Shown here: piece after piece, positions 6,534-12,609 of the stretch
How the letters are laid out: each line of letters begins with the position of its first letter
Position numbering within the stretch: position 1 is the stretch's first letter
NCBI GenBank assembly: GCA_963520375.1
Contig: CAUQQF010000032.1
Span: forward strand, 1 to 12,609
From: JABCPE02 sp963520375
Lineage (GTDB): Bacteria > Bacteroidota > Bacteroidia > Flavobacteriales > Weeksellaceae
Direction: 5' to 3'
DNA: 12,609 nt
Program-made: the position numbers and the translations under genes
The notes under the pieces: generated by a model
The model's input: the letters and a program-made list of their open reading frames with translations, nothing else
Databases searched by the model: none
What the model was told of the DNA's origin: nothing

Positions 6534-7229
6534 ATGGTAGTTTTTTTCCTTGTTCTCAGTGTTTTAGTGGGAGTTTTGTTAGGGAATTTTTTTGGGAATA
6601 ATGAAAATTTAGCCAAAAGACTTCTGGTGCTCAGTGCTGGGTTCCTCATTGCGGTTTGTGTGGTGGAGGTTTTTCCGCAGATTTATAACTCTGGGAATGA
6701 GAATATTGGGCTTTGGGTCATCATTGGAGTGGTTTTGCAGATGGTTTTGGAAGGCATGACCAAGGGATTTGAGCACGGACATTTTCATTATGAAAAATGT
6801 AATATTTTCCCTGTTGGACTGCTGGTGGGAATGTTTATCCATGCATTTATAGAAGGGATTCCATTAGCTGGAATGCATTTGGATTCGCCGTATTTGCTGG
6901 GAATTTTGGTGCATAATCTGCCGATTTCATTTGTGCTGGGAGCTTTTCTACTGAGAGAGAAGAAAAACAAGCTGATTGCATGGGTTACCATCGCGTTTTT
7001 TGCGGCGGCATCTCCACTGGGAATGATGCTTGGGAAATACTTTAAACCTGAATGGCAGGCGTATTTCCTGGCGCTGTCGGGTGGGATTTTCCTGCATATT
7101 TCTTCGGTGATTATTTTTGAAAATAATAGTAAAAGTCACCAAATAAACTGGGAAAAAATGTTTTTGGTGATTTTGGGCGTGGGTGTGGCTCTGGCTGGGC
7201 ATTTATTTCACGAACATAGCCATCATTAG
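6534..7229 (+). CDS. ZIP family metal (zinc) transporter
   Basis: This is an integral inner-membrane protein of 231 residues with about eight hydrophobic segments. ZIP proteins carry Zn2+ or related divalent cations into the cytoplasm. The diagnostic metal-binding helices are present: HAFIEGIPLAG (residues 103-113, H-x-x-x-E-G motif of TM4) and LVHNLPISFVLG (125-136, HN-x-P motif of TM5). A histidine-rich loop between TM3 and TM4 (EHGHFHYEK, 80-88) and the C-terminal HLFHEHSHH are typical extra metal sites. Metal specificity is not readable; zinc is the default guess. The upstream TTG at 6504 would add ten residues but falls in the promoter, so the ATG at 6534, which starts directly at the first membrane helix, is preferred. 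aspS follows after 53 bases and has its own promoter element. Confidence 0.87.
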   Translation: MVVFFLVLSVLVGVLLGNFFGNNENLAKRLLVLSAGFLIAVCVVEVFPQIYNSGNENIGLWVIIGVVLQMVLEGMTKGFEHGHFHYEKCNIFPVGLLVGMFIHAFIEGIPLAGMHLDSPYLLGILVHNLPISFVLGAFLLREKKNKLIAWVTIAFFAAASPLGMMLGKYFKPEWQAYFLALSGGIFLHISSVIIFENNSKSHQINWEKMFLVILGVGVALAGHLFHEHSHH

Positions 7230-7241
7230 CCAAAGTAATAT

Positions 7242-7249
7242 TATCTTTG
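7242..7249 (+). promoter_or_regulatory. -7 element of the aspS promoter
   Basis: TATCTTTG matches TAnnTTTG fully and lies 33 bases before the aspS ATG. It overlaps a short inverted repeat, CAAAG (7231-7235) and CTTTG (7245-7249). No clear -33 TTG is present. Confidence 0.45.
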
Positions 7250-7282
7250 TAAAAAATTAAGTTTAAAAAATCAAATAAAAAT

Positions 7283-9031
7283 ATGTTTCGAACACATACT
7301 AATGGCGAACTTTCGCTGAAAAATCTTAACGAAACCGTTACTCTTGCGGGCTGGGTGCAGACTATCCGTGACAAAGGATTTATGATTTGGGTGGATCTGC
7401 GCGACCGATATGGCATCACTCAGCTTGTTTTTGATGAGGAAAGAACTTCCAAAGACCTTTTGGAAAAGGCTAAAAACTTGGGGCGTGAATTTGTCATCCA
7501 AGTGGAAGGAAAAGTCATAGAAAGAGCCTCTAAAAACCCAAAAATCCCAACAGGAGAAATAGAGATTTTAGTAGAAAAACTCACTGTTTTGAACGAATCT
7601 GTGCTGCCTCCTTTTACTATCGAAGATGAAACCGATGGCGGCGAGGAACTTCGTATGAAATACAGATATCTGGATATCAGAAGAAATCCAGTGAAGGATA
7701 AACTTATTTTCAGACATAAAATCGCACAGAAAGTCCGAAACTATCTCTCTGAGCAAGGTTTTATAGAGGTGGAAACGCCTGTTCTTATCAAATCTACTCC
7801 AGAGGGAGCAAGGGATTTCGTGGTGCCGAGCCGTATGAACGAAGGGCAGTTCTATGCACTTCCGCAGTCGCCGCAGACTTTCAAACAGCTTCTGATGGTC
7901 GGCGGAATGGACAAATATTTCCAAATTGTAAAATGTTTCCGTGATGAAGACCTCCGTGCGGACAGACAGCCTGAATTTACGCAGATAGACTGCGAAATGG
8001 CTTTCGTGGAGCAGGAAGATGTGATGAATGTTTTCGAAGGTTTGGCAAAAAATCTTTTGGAGGAAACGACAGGAAAGAAATTCGGTCAATTCCCAAGAAT
8101 GACTTTCGTGGAGGCGATGAGAAAATACGGAAACGACAAGCCAGATATCCGTTTCGGAATGGAGTTCGTGGAGCTGAATGACCTTGTGAAAGGAAAAGAA
8201 TTTAAAATCTTTGATGAAGCAGAACTTATTGTCGGAATCAATGTAGAAGGGAAGGCAGACTACACAAGAAAACAGATAGATGAACTTATCGACTGGGTAA
8301 AACGCCCACAAATAGGAGCGAGCGGAATGGTTTGGGTAAAATTCCAAGAAGACGGTGTGCTTACTTCTTCGGTGAATAAGTTTTATAACGAAGATGATTT
8401 GAAAGCCATTGCAGAGAAATTTAATGCTCAAAAAGGCGATTTGATGCTCGTTATGAGCGGCGATGCTAATAAAGTAAGAGCCCAGCTTTCTGCGCTGAGA
8501 ATGGAGCTGGGAAATAGACTTGGGCTAAGAAAAGGCGATGAATTTGCGCCGCTCTGGGTGGTAGATTTTCCGCTTTTGGAATGGGATGAGGAGAGTGGAA
8601 GATACCACGCGATGCACCATCCATTCACCTCGCCGAAACCAGAGGATATTCCGCTTTTGGAAACTTCGCCTGGGGAGGTTAGAGCCAATGCTTATGACCT
8701 TGTTCTCAACGGCAACGAGATTGGTGGCGGGTCTATCCGTATCTATGATAAAGACTTGCAGTCCAAGATGTTCGCTCTTTTAGGATTTAGTCTAGAAGAG
8801 GCGGAAGCTCAGTTTGGATTCCTAATGAATGCGTTCAGATATGGCGCTCCTCCTCATGGCGGGCTGGCCTTTGGGTTTGACCGTCTGGTCGCTATTTTGG
8901 ATGGAAACGAGGTTATCCGTGACTACATCGCCTTCCCGAAAAACAACAGCGGAAGAGATGTGATGATAGATGCGCCTTCACAGATTAGCAAAGAACAATT
9001 AGATGAACTATATTTAAAAGTTAATTTATAG
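7283..9031 (+). CDS. aspS: Aspartyl-tRNA synthetase
   Basis: This class IIb aminoacyl-tRNA synthetase charges tRNA-Asp with aspartate. In order it shows an N-terminal OB-fold anticodon-binding domain (AGWVQTIRDKGFMIWVDLRD, residues 22-41), class II motif 1 (GFIEVETPVL, 159-168), motif 2 with FRDEDLRADRQPEFTQID (219-236), a bacterial-type GAD insertion domain at about 300-410, and motif 3 GLAFGFDRLVAIL (527-539, Arg534). The length of 582 residues is close to that of E. coli AspRS and marks the bacterial rather than the archaeal form. After RD in the anticodon domain stands Lys31, where discriminating enzymes usually have Leu and some non-discriminating ones His, so specificity for tRNA-Asp alone is not certain. 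The stop is only 4 bases from the next start, so the genes are probably co-transcribed. Confidence 0.96.
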   Translation: MFRTHTNGELSLKNLNETVTLAGWVQTIRDKGFMIWVDLRDRYGITQLVFDEERTSKDLLEKAKNLGREFVIQVEGKVIERASKNPKIPTGEIEILVEKLTVLNESVLPPFTIEDETDGGEELRMKYRYLDIRRNPVKDKLIFRHKIAQKVRNYLSEQGFIEVETPVLIKSTPEGARDFVVPSRMNEGQFYALPQSPQTFKQLLMVGGMDKYFQIVKCFRDEDLRADRQPEFTQIDCEMAFVEQEDVMNVFEGLAKNLLEETTGKKFGQFPRMTFVEAMRKYGNDKPDIRFGMEFVELNDLVKGKEFKIFDEAELIVGINVEGKADYTRKQIDELIDWVKRPQIGASGMVWVKFQEDGVLTSSVNKFYNEDDLKAIAEKFNAQKGDLMLVMSGDANKVRAQLSALRMELGNRLGLRKGDEFAPLWVVDFPLLEWDEESGRYHAMHHPFTSPKPEDIPLLETSPGEVRANAYDLVLNGNEIGGGSIRIYDKDLQSKMFALLGFSLEEAEAQFGFLMNAFRYGAPPHGGLAFGFDRLVAILDGNEVIRDYIAFPKNNSGRDVMIDAPSQISKEQLDELYLKVNL

Positions 9032-9035
9032 AAAC

Positions 9036-10166
9036 ATGATTAGTGTGTATAATCCCATTTTTTTGGTTGTAACTATAATCATAGCTTGTTTTACAGCTTA
9101 TTTGATTAACAAAAAGTTTCATGTATATGCAGCAGAGGCATCTGCTAATAGATTTGGTAGCATTGATGCTTTGAGAGGGCTTTTGGCACCTTTTGTATTT
9201 GTGCATCATTCTTCTATTTGGTATCATTATGTACAGGCTGATGAATGGACAAAACCAGAAAGTTTATTATATACACACTTGGGGGCGTCTAGTGTTCGGT
9301 TTTTCTTTACGATCACCAGTTTTTTGTTTATTGGTAGAATTATCAGTGGTAAAGAAATAGACTGGAAAAAACTTTATAAATCAAGGGTTTTTAGGATTGT
9401 GCCTCTTTATGTTTTTGCTGTTGTGTCCATAGTGACGATAGCTATGGTAAAAACTGATTTTGTTTTACATCAGAGCTTTTTTGATTTTATATTAAGTATA
9501 TTACGCTGGCTTTCATTTTCCCAAGTACCAATAAATGGGTATGAGGACACTCCTTTAATTGTATCAAGGGTAGTTTGGACGCTTTCCATAGAATGTTTTT
9601 TTTACTTTACGCTGCCTTTTTGGTACTTGCTTTTGAATAGAAAGATGGTTAATTTGGGAATCTTGCTTCTTTGTAGTTCATTATCCATATTTTTCTATTT
9701 TAATTCAGGTGGAGGGAGTTCTATTGTTTTCTTTATGGGAGGTTTTGTGGCAGTATATTGTATAAAATATTTGAAAAATAAGATTGATAATTTTAATGCT
9801 ATCCCTTATACATTGTTGGTTATAGGAGGTGTGTCTGCCTTGTTGTTTTTGGAGGAGAGTAATAAGCTGAATGTGCTGGTTGTCACCCTTGTTTTCACAC
9901 TAATAGCCTTAGGGAATGATATTTTTGGATTATTAAAAATCAATGCTCTAAAGGTTTTGGGGGAGATTAGTTATAGTATTTATTTGCTCCATGGTATAGT
10001 TCTTTTTGTAATGATAGATTTGGTTCTAGGGCGTCATTTTGTTAAGGGACTTACGGCGTTAGAATATTGGTTAATGATTTTTGGGCTGACGCCTATTTTG
10101 GTGATTATCTGTACTTTGACATTCAAATATATAGAGAAGCCATTTATTAATAAAGGAAAAAAATAA
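9036..10166 (+). CDS. Acyltransferase-3 family membrane protein (OafA/YrhL type)
   Basis: This 376-residue polytopic inner-membrane protein has roughly ten hydrophobic segments. Acyltransferase-3 proteins move acetyl or other acyl groups across the membrane to sugars of O-antigen, exopolysaccharide or peptidoglycan. Hallmarks are RFGSIDALRGLLAPFVFVHH (39-58, with the catalytic-type His57/His58), the SRVFRIVPLYV stretch (116-126), WTLSIECFFYF (181-191, Glu186), the late LGEISYSIYLLHG and the closing YIEKPFI. There is no extra SGNH domain, so it is the short form. Its substrate cannot be read. It begins 4 bases after aspS with no promoter between, suggesting translational coupling to a housekeeping gene. 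Its sequence is visibly more T-rich than aspS, partly because of its membrane helices, possibly from later acquisition. Confidence 0.88.
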   Translation: MISVYNPIFLVVTIIIACFTAYLINKKFHVYAAEASANRFGSIDALRGLLAPFVFVHHSSIWYHYVQADEWTKPESLLYTHLGASSVRFFFTITSFLFIGRIISGKEIDWKKLYKSRVFRIVPLYVFAVVSIVTIAMVKTDFVLHQSFFDFILSILRWLSFSQVPINGYEDTPLIVSRVVWTLSIECFFYFTLPFWYLLLNRKMVNLGILLLCSSLSIFFYFNSGGGSSIVFFMGGFVAVYCIKYLKNKIDNFNAIPYTLLVIGGVSALLFLEESNKLNVLVVTLVFTLIALGNDIFGLLKINALKVLGEISYSIYLLHGIVLFVMIDLVLGRHFVKGLTALEYWLMIFGLTPILVIICTLTFKYIEKPFINKGKK

Positions 10167-10184
10167 CATCTTTTTGAGAATAAA

Positions 10185-10224
10185 AAAACACAATTGAGAA
10201 CTTTCAAGTTCTCAATTGTGTTTT
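10185..10224. terminator. Strong bidirectional terminator after the acyltransferase gene
   Basis: A perfect 17-bp stem (10185-10201 with 10208-10224, core CACAATTGAGAAC) closes a 6-base loop. The left side carries seven A residues (10182-10188) and the right side four T residues, so it also terminates minus-strand transcripts from the protease gene ending at 10290. The remaining bases 10225-10289 hold nothing I recognise. Confidence 0.87.
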
Positions 10225-10289
10225 AGATTTATATGAATGTGTTTTTTAGTTCCACCGAATATTATCAATATCTATGCCAAAATTAAATT

Positions 10290-11192
10290 TTAGTTGCTAT
10301 CGGTCTGTGGAATGCTTATTTTACTGAATAATTTTTCTTTCCAAGAAGCCCAGTTATATTTCTTAGCAAAGATAAAAATGATTAAAAGATATAATGTAAA
10401 CATTAGAATAATATGATAAAATTCAATGCCAGGAGCGGAGAGTTCTTTGAAAAGAGATGGTGTCTGGAATACTGACCAGTCCGATGTAGAGAGAATACAC
10501 GCAAAAAAATTGTTAGCGAAATGAATGCCAAGAGCGAGTTCCAGCCCATCATCCATCAGGGTAACAATGCCCAGTAAAAATCCCATTCCGATGTAGAAAA
10601 ACATGATTTTGTAGCCCATTTTGGAAACTTCTGGATTAGCGAAATGAGCCAGTCCAAATAAAATGGAAGAAAGGAAAAGCGGAATCCATCGGTTTTTGGA
10701 CAAAAGCCCGAGCCACTGCATAAAATACCCTCGGAAAAAATATTCCTCAAAACCGATCTGAACAGGCAGCAGCATGAGAGCCATGATACATAGGATAAAG
10801 AACTTCAAGGGTTGGAAATTCCATGCATACGCAGAAGGATTCATAAAATATTCTAAAAAGAAAGTTCCTGCAATAATCCCTCCATAAACTAAGAAACTGA
10901 AAGAAATTCGTTTGAAATCTATATTTTTTCGGCTGGTGGTGAACTGGGTAATGGATTGGTTATGAAATACTTTAACAATAAAAAACAAAGGAAATAGAAA
11001 AAAAGCAAAGCTGACCAAGGTCAAGGCAAAAGTCGGGAGTTCGCCTATTTGACTTATCATTTCTTTCATCACTTTTTCTGTTTCATTATTATTTTCTTGG
11101 AATACTCCTTGGAATAAAAGTAATAAAACAATGGCGCATACTATGGCATAAACTCGTTTGCTTTTCGCCGAAAAAACCTGTGAAATGTACAT
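10290..11192 (-). CDS. CPBP family intramembrane glutamic endopeptidase
   Basis: This is a 300-residue polytopic membrane protein of the CPBP (CAAX protease/bacteriocin-processing, also called Abi) family. The family motifs are clear: the glutamate pair GFEEYFFRG (147-155, EE-x3-R with Glu149, Glu150 and Arg154), FGLAH (179-183, His183) and HFANN (224-228, His224 and Asn228). Eukaryotic relatives cleave prenylated CAAX proteins; bacterial members have been linked to bacteriocin self-immunity, peptide processing or regulated proteolysis, and which applies here is unknown. There are about seven or eight hydrophobic segments, and an N-terminal charged tract NNNETEK at 35-40 lies between the first two. 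It starts with ATG and has its own -7 element; a terminator separates it from the lipoprotein gene upstream. Confidence 0.87.
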   Translation of the reverse strand: MYISQVFSAKSKRVYAIVCAIVLLLLFQGVFQENNNETEKVMKEMISQIGELPTFALTLVSFAFFLFPLFFIVKVFHNQSITQFTTSRKNIDFKRISFSFLVYGGIIAGTFFLEYFMNPSAYAWNFQPLKFFILCIMALMLLPVQIGFEEYFFRGYFMQWLGLLSKNRWIPLFLSSILFGLAHFANPEVSKMGYKIMFFYIGMGFLLGIVTLMDDGLELALGIHFANNFFACILSTSDWSVFQTPSLFKELSAPGIEFYHIILMFTLYLLIIFIFAKKYNWASWKEKLFSKISIPQTDSN

Positions 11193-11248
11193 AATAAATT
11201 ATTTAGAATGATTTTTATCCATTAGTATACTTTATTTATGATTTGTTA

Positions 11249-11256
11249 CAAAGATA
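11249..11256 (-). promoter_or_regulatory. -7 element of the CPBP protease promoter
   Basis: On the minus strand this reads TATCTTTG, a full -7 match, 56 bases before the ATG at 11192. It gives a leader longer than the other genes have. No -33 TTG is seen at the usual distance. Confidence 0.45.
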
Positions 11257-11268
11257 AATAACAAAAAA

Positions 11269-11297
11269 AACTCTTCTCGTATTTCACGAGAAGAGTT
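11269..11297 (-). terminator. Terminator of the second lipoprotein gene
   Basis: A perfect 12-bp stem (11269-11280 with 11286-11297, core CTCTTCTCGT/ACGAGAAGAG) closes a 5-base loop. On the minus strand the stem is followed by a run of T residues (plus-strand A at 11263-11270), the classic intrinsic terminator form. It lies 10 bases beyond the stop at 11308. Confidence 0.88.
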
Positions 11298-11307
11298 GAG
11301 GGTTTTA

Positions 11308-12210
11308 TTATTCTTCTTTAATGTAAGAGCGATCAGCCGATATTTCGTATAAATATTCATCATATGTCGGGTCATTATGTGATCTCGCATGAATCCTTAC
11401 ACCATTAGGGTAATCGCCATTATAAGTATTCTCTTTATCATAACTATATCGGTATTCCCAATAATCTCCATCATGAAAATCTCTAGTTTTGATATTATCT
11501 ATAAATCTAAGGTCTTCTATACGCTCAATGCCATGATTGTAATAAGGCAACTCATAGGTAAGCGGTCTGATATAAAACTCTACAACCAAAGCAGGAAAAC
11601 CTTTTATGTTTCTAAGGGCGTTTTTGGTATTATAGTATTCTATAGTTTGTTTAATGTTGCCTTGTTCATCAAAGGTTTTTGTAACTCTGCCGTTTTCTAC
11701 AAGAAGAGTTATCGTTTTTTCTTTTCCTGTTTCAGGAATAGCAGAACAAGTGTCGGCACCCATCTCTATTTTGACAGTAACTTTGTTTCCTTGGTAAGTG
11801 TATGTGTGTTTTTTCTCAACAGAACAGCGAGGAGTAAGTCCTGTTCCTGGATAGAATTCAGTGCTTATTGCATGTGAGGAAGCTAGTCTGCCTTGGTTGT
11901 CATATTGGTAGGTTATATTAGTTTCACCATAATCATAGCTACGATGAAAGCGACGCTCTTTTACTATTCTTCCATATGTGTCATACTCATAATCAATGTC
12001 AGATTTTCCCACGCCGTCTATATTTACAGATTCAATCTCATTTCCGTTTTTATACTGAAAAGTTACTGTAGAACCTTTTGATAATTGTTTCAATAATACT
12101 AATTTCTCTTTTGGAGGCGCTGGAGTTTCGTTGTTTTCATTGTTTTCTAGGTCTCTGTTACAGGACAATAGCAAGCACCCTAGTGCTAAAGCAGATAAAA
12201 AATGTTTCAT
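11308..12210 (-). CDS. Lipoprotein with YD-repeat-like strands (paralogue of 5533-6429)
   Basis: This 300-residue protein starts with a lipoprotein signal peptide ending in the lipobox LLSC (Cys17), followed by an acidic, Asn-rich linker (NRDLENNENNETPAPP). Such acidic residues after the Cys resemble the surface-export signals described for Bacteroidota lipoproteins, but the match is loose. The body contains several YD-like strands: FQYKNGNEIESV, YEYDTYGRIVKE, YQYDNQGRLASS and YTYQGNKVTV. The segment YYNTKNALRNIKGFPALVVEF (around residues 191-211) aligns with the first lipoprotein, and total length and layout are the same. Two cysteines lie in the middle of the mature part (CSVEKK and DTCSA), absent from the paralogue and possibly a disulphide. 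Function is unknown. It is a single-gene unit with its own promoter element and terminator. Confidence 0.82.
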   Translation of the reverse strand: MKHFLSALALGCLLLSCNRDLENNENNETPAPPKEKLVLLKQLSKGSTVTFQYKNGNEIESVNIDGVGKSDIDYEYDTYGRIVKERRFHRSYDYGETNITYQYDNQGRLASSHAISTEFYPGTGLTPRCSVEKKHTYTYQGNKVTVKIEMGADTCSAIPETGKEKTITLLVENGRVTKTFDEQGNIKQTIEYYNTKNALRNIKGFPALVVEFYIRPLTYELPYYNHGIERIEDLRFIDNIKTRDFHDGDYWEYRYSYDKENTYNGDYPNGVRIHARSHNDPTYDEYLYEISADRSYIKEE

Positions 12211-12236
12211 AATAGATAATTTTAAAATTTATCTAA

Positions 12237-12244
12237 CAAATTTA
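12237..12244 (-). promoter_or_regulatory. -7 element of the second lipoprotein promoter
   Basis: On the minus strand this reads TAAATTTG, a full -7 match, 26 bases before the ATG at 12210. No -33 TTG is apparent. Confidence 0.48.
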
Positions 12245-12358
12245 GTTTATTTTCAGAAAATGATGAATGCTTATTTATGTGATTTTCATCATGTTTTTGA
12301 GCTAAAGAAGAGGTATTCACAACTTGAAACTATATTCCCTTTTTTTTGATTTAAAACT

Positions 12359-12388
12359 TTGTGGATTTAGGAAAATATATTATGTTTG
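12359..12388 (+). promoter_or_regulatory. Promoter of the TetR-family gene
   Basis: TTG at 12359-12361 and TATGTTTG at 12381-12388 are separated by 19 bases, a full match to the Bacteroidota consensus in both elements and spacing. The rest of the intergenic region from 12245 to 12358 contains only a weak 8-bp inverted repeat and nothing else I recognise. Confidence 0.66.
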
Positions 12389-12394
12389 CAAAAA

Positions 12395-12426
12395 ATAACA
12401 GGTGTTATATTACAATTGTTATATAA
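12395..12426 (+). promoter_or_regulatory. Candidate operator half-sites for the TetR-family regulator
   Basis: ATAACA and TGTTAT (12395-12400 and 12403-12408) form a perfect inverted repeat with a 2-base gap. TGTTATAT then recurs 14 bases downstream (12403-12410 and 12417-12424). The second copy sits in a 22-bp near-palindrome, 12405-12426, centred on ACAATTGT with one mismatched pair. The cluster lies between the -7 element and the start codon, where bound repressor would block transcription. Autoregulation is typical of TetR proteins; binding here is inferred. Confidence 0.45.
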
Positions 12427-12434
12427 AGAAATAT

Positions 12435-12609
12435 ATGCCGAAACCAACGACAATAACCCAAGAAGTAATTATAGAAACTGCTTTCGAGATGGTACGAAAG
12501 GAAGGCTTTGCAGTGCTTTCTGCCCGAAATATTGCTAAGCAAATAGGTTGCTCTACTCAGCCCATCTATTGGTGCTATAAAAATATGGAGGATCTCAAAG
12601 CCGAAATCT
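12435..12609 (+). CDS. TetR/AcrR family transcriptional regulator (5' part, cut by the window end)
   Basis: The first 58 codons are present and run off the window. They encode a complete TetR-type N-terminal DNA-binding domain: helix 1 (TQEVIIETAFEMVRKEGF), helix 2 and the helix-turn-helix (LSARNIAKQIGCSTQPIYW), then CYKNMEDLKAE leading into helix 4. The STQPIYWCYKNMEDLK stretch is the standard recognition helix and following turn; Trp replaces the commoner residue after IY. The ligand-binding C-terminal domain is outside the window, so the inducer and target genes cannot be inferred. It starts with ATG 46 bases after its -7 element, and candidate operators lie in that leader, suggesting autorepression. 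Confidence 0.88.
   Translation, partial: MPKPTTITQEVIIETAFEMVRKEGFAVLSARNIAKQIGCSTQPIYWCYKNMEDLKAEI

Noticed and set aside
6413..6601. A 62-codon plus-strand frame between the first lipoprotein and the ZIP gene
   Set aside because: It runs through the lipoprotein's terminator hairpin and the ZIP promoter and overlaps the ZIP gene in another frame, so it is not a plausible gene.
7568..8431. A 287-codon open frame on the minus strand inside aspS
   Set aside because: It is wholly antisense to a confidently identified gene, its translation is rich in Phe/His/Cys without any motif, and it has no promoter element. It is an effect of aspS codon use.
10185..11297. Two strong hairpins flanking the CPBP protease gene as ends of a mobile unit
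   Set aside because: Their sequences are unrelated and each fits an intrinsic terminator with a T-tract for an adjacent gene.
12256..12296. Inverted repeat ATGATGAA/TTCATCAT in the intergenic region before the TetR gene
   Set aside because: The 8-bp stem has a long loop and no T-tract, and does not sit next to a gene end. It is within chance expectation for AT-rich sequence.
1..12609. tRNA, rRNA, CRISPR arrays, riboswitches, phage genes or a defence system
   Set aside because: No cloverleaf, regular spaced repeats, long structured leaders or diagnostic genes were seen. Intergenic spaces are all under about 230 bases. The CPBP (Abi) protease alone does not justify calling a defence system.

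Overview
The window looks like a piece of chromosome from a member of the Bacteroidota, most likely a flavobacterium of the Chryseobacterium/Riemerella/Elizabethkingia type. The support is the AT-rich sequence, the repeated Bacteroidota promoter -7 element TAnnTTTG upstream of almost every gene or operon, the absence of clear Shine-Dalgarno sequences, and the character of the proteins (Bacteroidota-style GlmM, single-domain THUMP methyltransferase, small YD-repeat-like lipoproteins). The genus is an inference; the sequence cannot settle it.

Layout from left to right. The first 150 bases hold a possible fragment of a neighbouring gene and the promoter of glmM (cell-wall precursor synthesis). 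glmM converges on a minus-strand RDD membrane protein, with a shared hairpin terminator between them. Next on the plus strand is an apparent two-gene unit: an unrecognised 186-residue protein built of two copies of one module, and a 458-residue TPR protein. A second, frameshifted copy of the TPR gene's start lies in front of the 186-residue gene, so that gene appears to have been inserted at the TPR gene's 5' end. The TPR gene converges with no gap on a THUMP-type rRNA methyltransferase gene, and both stop codons lie inside one terminator hairpin.

The right half carries a lipoprotein gene, a ZIP-family metal transporter, aspS (aspartyl-tRNA synthetase) followed 4 bases later by a membrane acyltransferase-3 gene, then on the minus strand a CPBP-family membrane protease and a second lipoprotein that is a distant paralogue of the first. 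The window ends inside a TetR-family regulator gene, preceded by the best-formed promoter in the window and a cluster of candidate operator half-sites.

Most of these genes are housekeeping or membrane/envelope genes in separate short transcription units. I see no phage, transposase, CRISPR, tRNA or rRNA. The least ordinary part is 2140-2900: the duplicated gene start and the unrecognised two-module protein. Three genes (RDD protein, methyltransferase, ZIP transporter) have a longer open frame starting at a TTG that is really the end of the -7 promoter element, so I moved their starts to the next ATG.
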